A DNA stretch of 18,754 bases from Candidatus Kuenenia stuttgartensis (GTDB lineage Bacteria > Bacteroidota > Bacteroidia > Flavobacteriales_D > Crocinitomicaceae), in NCBI GenBank assembly GCA_943326025.2, contig CALPRR020000026.1:1-18754 (forward strand), read 5' to 3'. Positions 16,639-18,754 of this stretch are shown here, one piece after another. The translations under genes and the position numbers were made by a program. Every line of letters begins with the position of its first letter. The first letter of the stretch is position 1. The notes under the pieces are model-generated. The model was not told where the DNA came from. It searched no databases and saw nothing but the letters and a program-made list of their open reading frames with translations.

Positions 16639-16668
16639 AAAAAAGGGAAGCAATTGTTTCCCTTTTTT
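16639..16668 (+). terminator. Intrinsic terminator after the RRM gene
   Basis: The arms 16639-16651 and 16656-16668 pair over 13 positions (one G-U) with an AATT loop and end in a T-run. The left arm's A-run makes it able to work on the minus strand as well. Confidence 0.88.
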
Positions 16669-16687
16669 AATGTCATGAAATTAATTT

Positions 16688-16695
16688 TATATTTG
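16688..16695 (+). promoter_or_regulatory. Promoter -7 box of the crotonase gene
   Basis: TATATTTG matches TAnnTTTG and sits 17 bases before the ATG, directly after the preceding terminator. The -33 region (TTTT within the terminator's T-run) is weak. The leader would be only about 10 bases. Confidence 0.5.
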
Positions 16696-16712
16696 TAGCA
16701 AAAAAAAGAGAT

Positions 16713-17486
16713 ATGTCAGAAGCGATTAATCAAGGTCATGTTGACTTTTATATAAATGAAAAAGGGATTGCAACAATAGAATTTGGTCATCCTATGAGTA
16801 ATTCTTTGCCGGGTAAAATTTTACAGAAATTAGCTCAAACTATAACTGATTTAGGACATAATTCTTTAGTTAAAGTTATTGTATTAAAATCAACAGGCGA
16901 TAAGGCATTTTGTGCAGGAGCGAGTTTTGATGAATTAATTCAGGTAAAGGATTTGGCTGTTGGAAAAGTTTTCTTTTCAGGTTTTGCAAATGTAATAAAT
17001 GCTTGTCGTAAATGTCCAAAATTAATAATTGGTAGAGTTCATGGAAAAGCAGTAGGTGGTGGTGTAGGAATCGCTGCTTCTGTAGATTATTGTTTTGCAA
17101 CAAAAAAAGCTGATGTTAAATTATCAGAATTAGCTGTTGGAATAGGACCTTTTGTTGTGGGACCAGCAATTGAACGTAAAATGGGATTATCAGCAATGAG
17201 TCAATTAGCTATAAATGCTTCAGAATGGCGTCCAGCGGATTGGGCTTACAGAAGAGGTTTGTATGCTGATTTATTTGAAACTGTAGAGGAAATGGATGTT
17301 GAAATTGAAAAATTAGCAACTACATTGTCTAAATCAAATCCTGAAGCGATGAAAAAATTGAAAGATATTTTTTGGGAAGGCACAGAAAATTGGGATCAAT
17401 TATTATTAGAAAGAGCTGAAATAAGTGGAACTCTAATTTTGAGTGATTTTTCTGTAAATGCGATAAATTCTTTCAAAACAAAATGA
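16713..17486 (+). CDS. Enoyl-CoA hydratase/isomerase (crotonase) family protein
   Basis: 257 residues, the usual crotonase length. The CoA-thioester oxyanion-hole segments are present: FCAGASFDEL near 67-76 and HGKAVGGGVG near 110-119. Glu139 (in KLSELAVG) aligns with catalytic Glu164 of mitochondrial crotonase. The partner Glu144 is replaced by Gly119 (GGGVGIAAS instead of GGGCELA). The same replacement, with the following GIGPFVVGPAIERKMG, is common in bacterial methylglutaconyl-CoA hydratase-like proteins of leucine breakdown, so this may be one. Other family reactions cannot be excluded. It stands alone between a terminator and the ribosomal operon, with its own -7 box. Confidence 0.9.
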   Translation: MSEAINQGHVDFYINEKGIATIEFGHPMSNSLPGKILQKLAQTITDLGHNSLVKVIVLKSTGDKAFCAGASFDELIQVKDLAVGKVFFSGFANVINACRKCPKLIIGRVHGKAVGGGVGIAASVDYCFATKKADVKLSELAVGIGPFVVGPAIERKMGLSAMSQLAINASEWRPADWAYRRGLYADLFETVEEMDVEIEKLATTLSKSNPEAMKKLKDIFWEGTENWDQLLLERAEISGTLILSDFSVNAINSFKTK

Positions 17487-17507
17487 TAGGTTTTTGAAGA
17501 AAGAGCG

Positions 17508-17536
17508 AAAAAAGTAATAATATTTCAATCTTTTTT
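17508..17536 (+). terminator. Weak candidate terminator after the crotonase gene
   Basis: Seven bases AAAAAAG (17508-17514) pair with CTTTTTT (17530-17536) across a 15-base loop. The stem has one G-C pair, so it may be only chance in AT-rich DNA. Confidence 0.25.
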
Positions 17537-17544
17537 AAAAATCA

Positions 17545-17576
17545 GTTGTTAATAAAACTTAGAAATCATATCTTTG
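17545..17576 (+). promoter_or_regulatory. Promoter of the rplM-rpsI-rpsB operon
   Basis: TATCTTTG (17569-17576) matches the Bacteroidota -7 box and is followed by the usual C. A -33 TTG (17546-17548) lies 20 bases upstream, the expected spacing. The start of rplM is 44 bases downstream. This is the best promoter in the window. Confidence 0.75.
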
Positions 17577-17620
17577 CAGCCCCAAATTACGGGAATTGTC
17601 TTATTTAATTAATAAATATT

Positions 17621-18079
17621 GTGGATACATTAAGTTACAAAACTGTCTCTGCTAACAAGGAAACTGCTGATAAGCAGTGGTTTGTAGTAGATGCTGAAGG
17701 CCAAACAGTTGGTCGTTTAGCGAGTAAGGTAGCGAAAATCATTCGTGGTAAACACAAAGTGAATTTCACACCTCATGCTGACTGTGGTGATAACGTTATC
17801 GTTATCAATGCAGAAAAAGTATCATTTTCAGGTACTAAATTGGTGAACAAAGAGTACATGCGTTACACTGGATACCCAGGAGGACAACGTTTTACTTCTG
17901 CTGAAGAAATGTTAAGAAAACACCCAACTCGTTTGATCGAAAAAGCGGTTAAAGGGATGTTGCCTAAAAACAAATTAGGAAATCAGTTATTCACGAATTT
18001 AAAAGTATATGTTGGAACTGAGCACAAACAAGAAGCTCAAAAACCAACTGTTTTAAATCTTGATACATTTAAATTATAA
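17621..18079 (+). CDS. rplM: 50S ribosomal protein L13
   Basis: 152 residues. It starts at GTG 17621, giving the usual Bacteroidota N-terminus (M)DTLSYKTVSANKE. Typical L13 motifs follow: WFVVDAEGQTVGRLAS, IIRGKHKVNFTPHADCGD, YTGYPGG and KGMLPKNKLG. L13 is an early-assembly protein of the large subunit. It is slightly longer than E. coli L13 (142 residues) because of its ends, as is usual in this phylum. The operon order L13-S9-S2 is standard here. Codon use is less AT-extreme than in neighbouring genes, as expected of a highly expressed gene. Confidence 0.98.
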   Translation: MDTLSYKTVSANKETADKQWFVVDAEGQTVGRLASKVAKIIRGKHKVNFTPHADCGDNVIVINAEKVSFSGTKLVNKEYMRYTGYPGGQRFTSAEEMLRKHPTRLIEKAVKGMLPKNKLGNQLFTNLKVYVGTEHKQEAQKPTVLNLDTFKL

Positions 18080-18081
18080 TT

Positions 18082-18468
18082 ATGGAAGTAATTAATTCAT
18101 TAGGAAGAAGAAAAACTTCTGTTGCTCGTGTTTACTTGTCAAAAGGAACGGGTTCAGTTGTCGTAAATAAAAAAGATGTTAAGGAATTTTTTCCTGTAGA
18201 CGTTCTTCAAGCTAAAATTAGAAGACCATTCGAATTAACAGATACTTTAGGTCAATATGATGTTAAAGTAAATGTTTTTGGTGGTGGTATCAATGGTCAA
18301 GCTGAAGCTATCCGTTTAGGAATTGCTAGAGCTTTGGTTAAAGTAGCAGAAGAAAACAAAACATTATTAAAAGCTGAAGGTTTAATGACACGTGATCCAA
18401 GAATGGTAGAACGTAAAAAACCAGGTCAACCGAAAGCTCGTAAAAAATTCCAGTTCTCGAAACGTTAA
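18082..18468 (+). CDS. rpsI: 30S ribosomal protein S9
   Basis: 128 residues beginning two bases after the rplM stop, so translation is probably coupled. It has the S9 N-terminus LGRRKTSVARVYL, the central GGGINGQAEAIRLGIARAL and the basic C-terminus KKPGQPKARKKFQFSKR. The final Lys-Arg tail reaches the tRNA in the ribosomal P site in known structures. It is a normal, complete protein. Confidence 0.98.
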   Translation: MEVINSLGRRKTSVARVYLSKGTGSVVVNKKDVKEFFPVDVLQAKIRRPFELTDTLGQYDVKVNVFGGGINGQAEAIRLGIARALVKVAEENKTLLKAEGLMTRDPRMVERKKPGQPKARKKFQFSKR

Positions 18469-18484
18469 TATTTTTTGGCGGTTG

Positions 18485-18552
18485 TTTAGTATCCAAATTT
18501 CAGAGTACCTGTCGGTCTAACGACTGATCCCTTTGAGATTGATTACTAAAGG
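18485..18552 (+). promoter_or_regulatory. Possible structured mRNA leader of rpsB
   Basis: The 111 bases between rpsI and rpsB contain two competing pairings. TTTAGTA (18485-18491) pairs with TACTAAA (18544-18550), enclosing a small GTCG/CGAC hairpin (18511-18524). Alternatively CCTTT (18530-18534) pairs with AAAGG (18548-18552). The two use the same AAA and exclude each other. A ribosomal-protein autoregulatory leader is plausible, but I do not recognise a named family. Confidence 0.35.
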
Positions 18553-18579
18553 AACGTAAACAATTTAAACTTATTAAAT

Positions 18580-18754
18580 ATGTCAAAAGTAACTTTTGAA
18601 CAATTATTAGAAGCAGGTGCACACTTTGGTCACCAAAAAAGAAAATGGAACCCGGCAATGGCGCCGTATATCTTTGAAGAAAAAAAAGGTATCCATATCA
18701 TTGATTTAAATAAGACAATTGCACATCTTGATCAAGCGTGTGCGGCAATGAAAC
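18580..18754 (+). CDS. rpsB: 30S ribosomal protein S2, 5' part only
   Basis: The first 58 codons are present and the gene runs off the window. The translation opens MSKVTFEQLLEAGAHFGHQK and continues with RKWNPAMAPYIF and HIIDLNKT, all characteristic of S2. S2 binds the small-subunit head-body junction and helps recruit S1. It lies 111 bases after rpsI, a wider gap than between rplM and rpsI, which may hold its regulatory leader. There is no Shine-Dalgarno sequence, only an A/T-rich stretch before the ATG, as is usual in Bacteroidota. Confidence 0.96.
   Translation, partial: MSKVTFEQLLEAGAHFGHQKRKWNPAMAPYIFEEKKGIHIIDLNKTIAHLDQACAAMK

Noticed and set aside
1..18754. Search for mobile elements, CRISPR repeats, tRNA genes or phage genes
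   Set aside because: No spaced identical repeats, transposase or integrase motifs, cloverleaf sequences or phage structural genes were seen. Gene packing and composition are even across the window.

Overview
The window is AT-rich chromosomal DNA from a member of the Bacteroidota, probably of the order Flavobacteriales. The evidence is a PorV/PorU-type pair of the type IX secretion system (T9SS), several copies of the Bacteroidota -7 promoter box TAnnTTTG, start codons with little Shine-Dalgarno signal, and an L13-S9-S2 ribosomal protein operon. There is no insertion sequence, phage gene, CRISPR array, tRNA or rRNA. All genes look chromosomal and intact, except the last one (rpsB), which is cut by the window edge.

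Layout. A DEAD-box RNA helicase (77-1405, minus) ends at a strong bidirectional hairpin terminator (17-55). It is transcribed divergently from an LpxD-type acyltransferase gene (1569-2495). That gene's stop codon directly abuts the start of a GAF-like plus SpoIIE/RsbU-type phosphatase gene (2496-3728). Next is a minus-strand block of four tightly packed genes, read from 12331 down to 3709: a PorV-like outer-membrane barrel (porV2), a 1717-residue C25-family sortase-like protein (porU2), an AlgI-like MBOAT O-acyltransferase and a membrane-anchored SGNH-like protein. The last of these overlaps the phosphatase gene tail-to-tail.

Divergent from porV2 is pssA (phosphatidylserine synthase), which overlaps purS by 17 bases. 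A hairpin terminator follows, and then an aldehyde dehydrogenase gene that begins only a few bases after the hairpin's T-tract. After that come a membrane-anchored coiled-coil protein of unknown function with a small RRM RNA-binding protein, a crotonase-family enzyme, and the rplM-rpsI-rpsB operon with a probable structured leader before rpsB.

How the genes fit together. The left two thirds are mostly about the cell envelope: a lipid A-type acyltransferase, a second T9SS sortase/shuttle-like pair, an O-acyl transfer pair and a phospholipid synthase. The most interesting unit is porV2-porU2-MBOAT-SGNH. Its spacing (2 bases, 12 bases, then a TAATG overlap) suggests one transcript that joins surface protein attachment with O-acylation of an envelope glycan. 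That functional link is inference. The right third is housekeeping. Three start codons were decided on sequence grounds: 12331 for porV2 and 15239 for the coiled-coil protein (both over upstream TTG codons), and GTG at 17621 for rplM.
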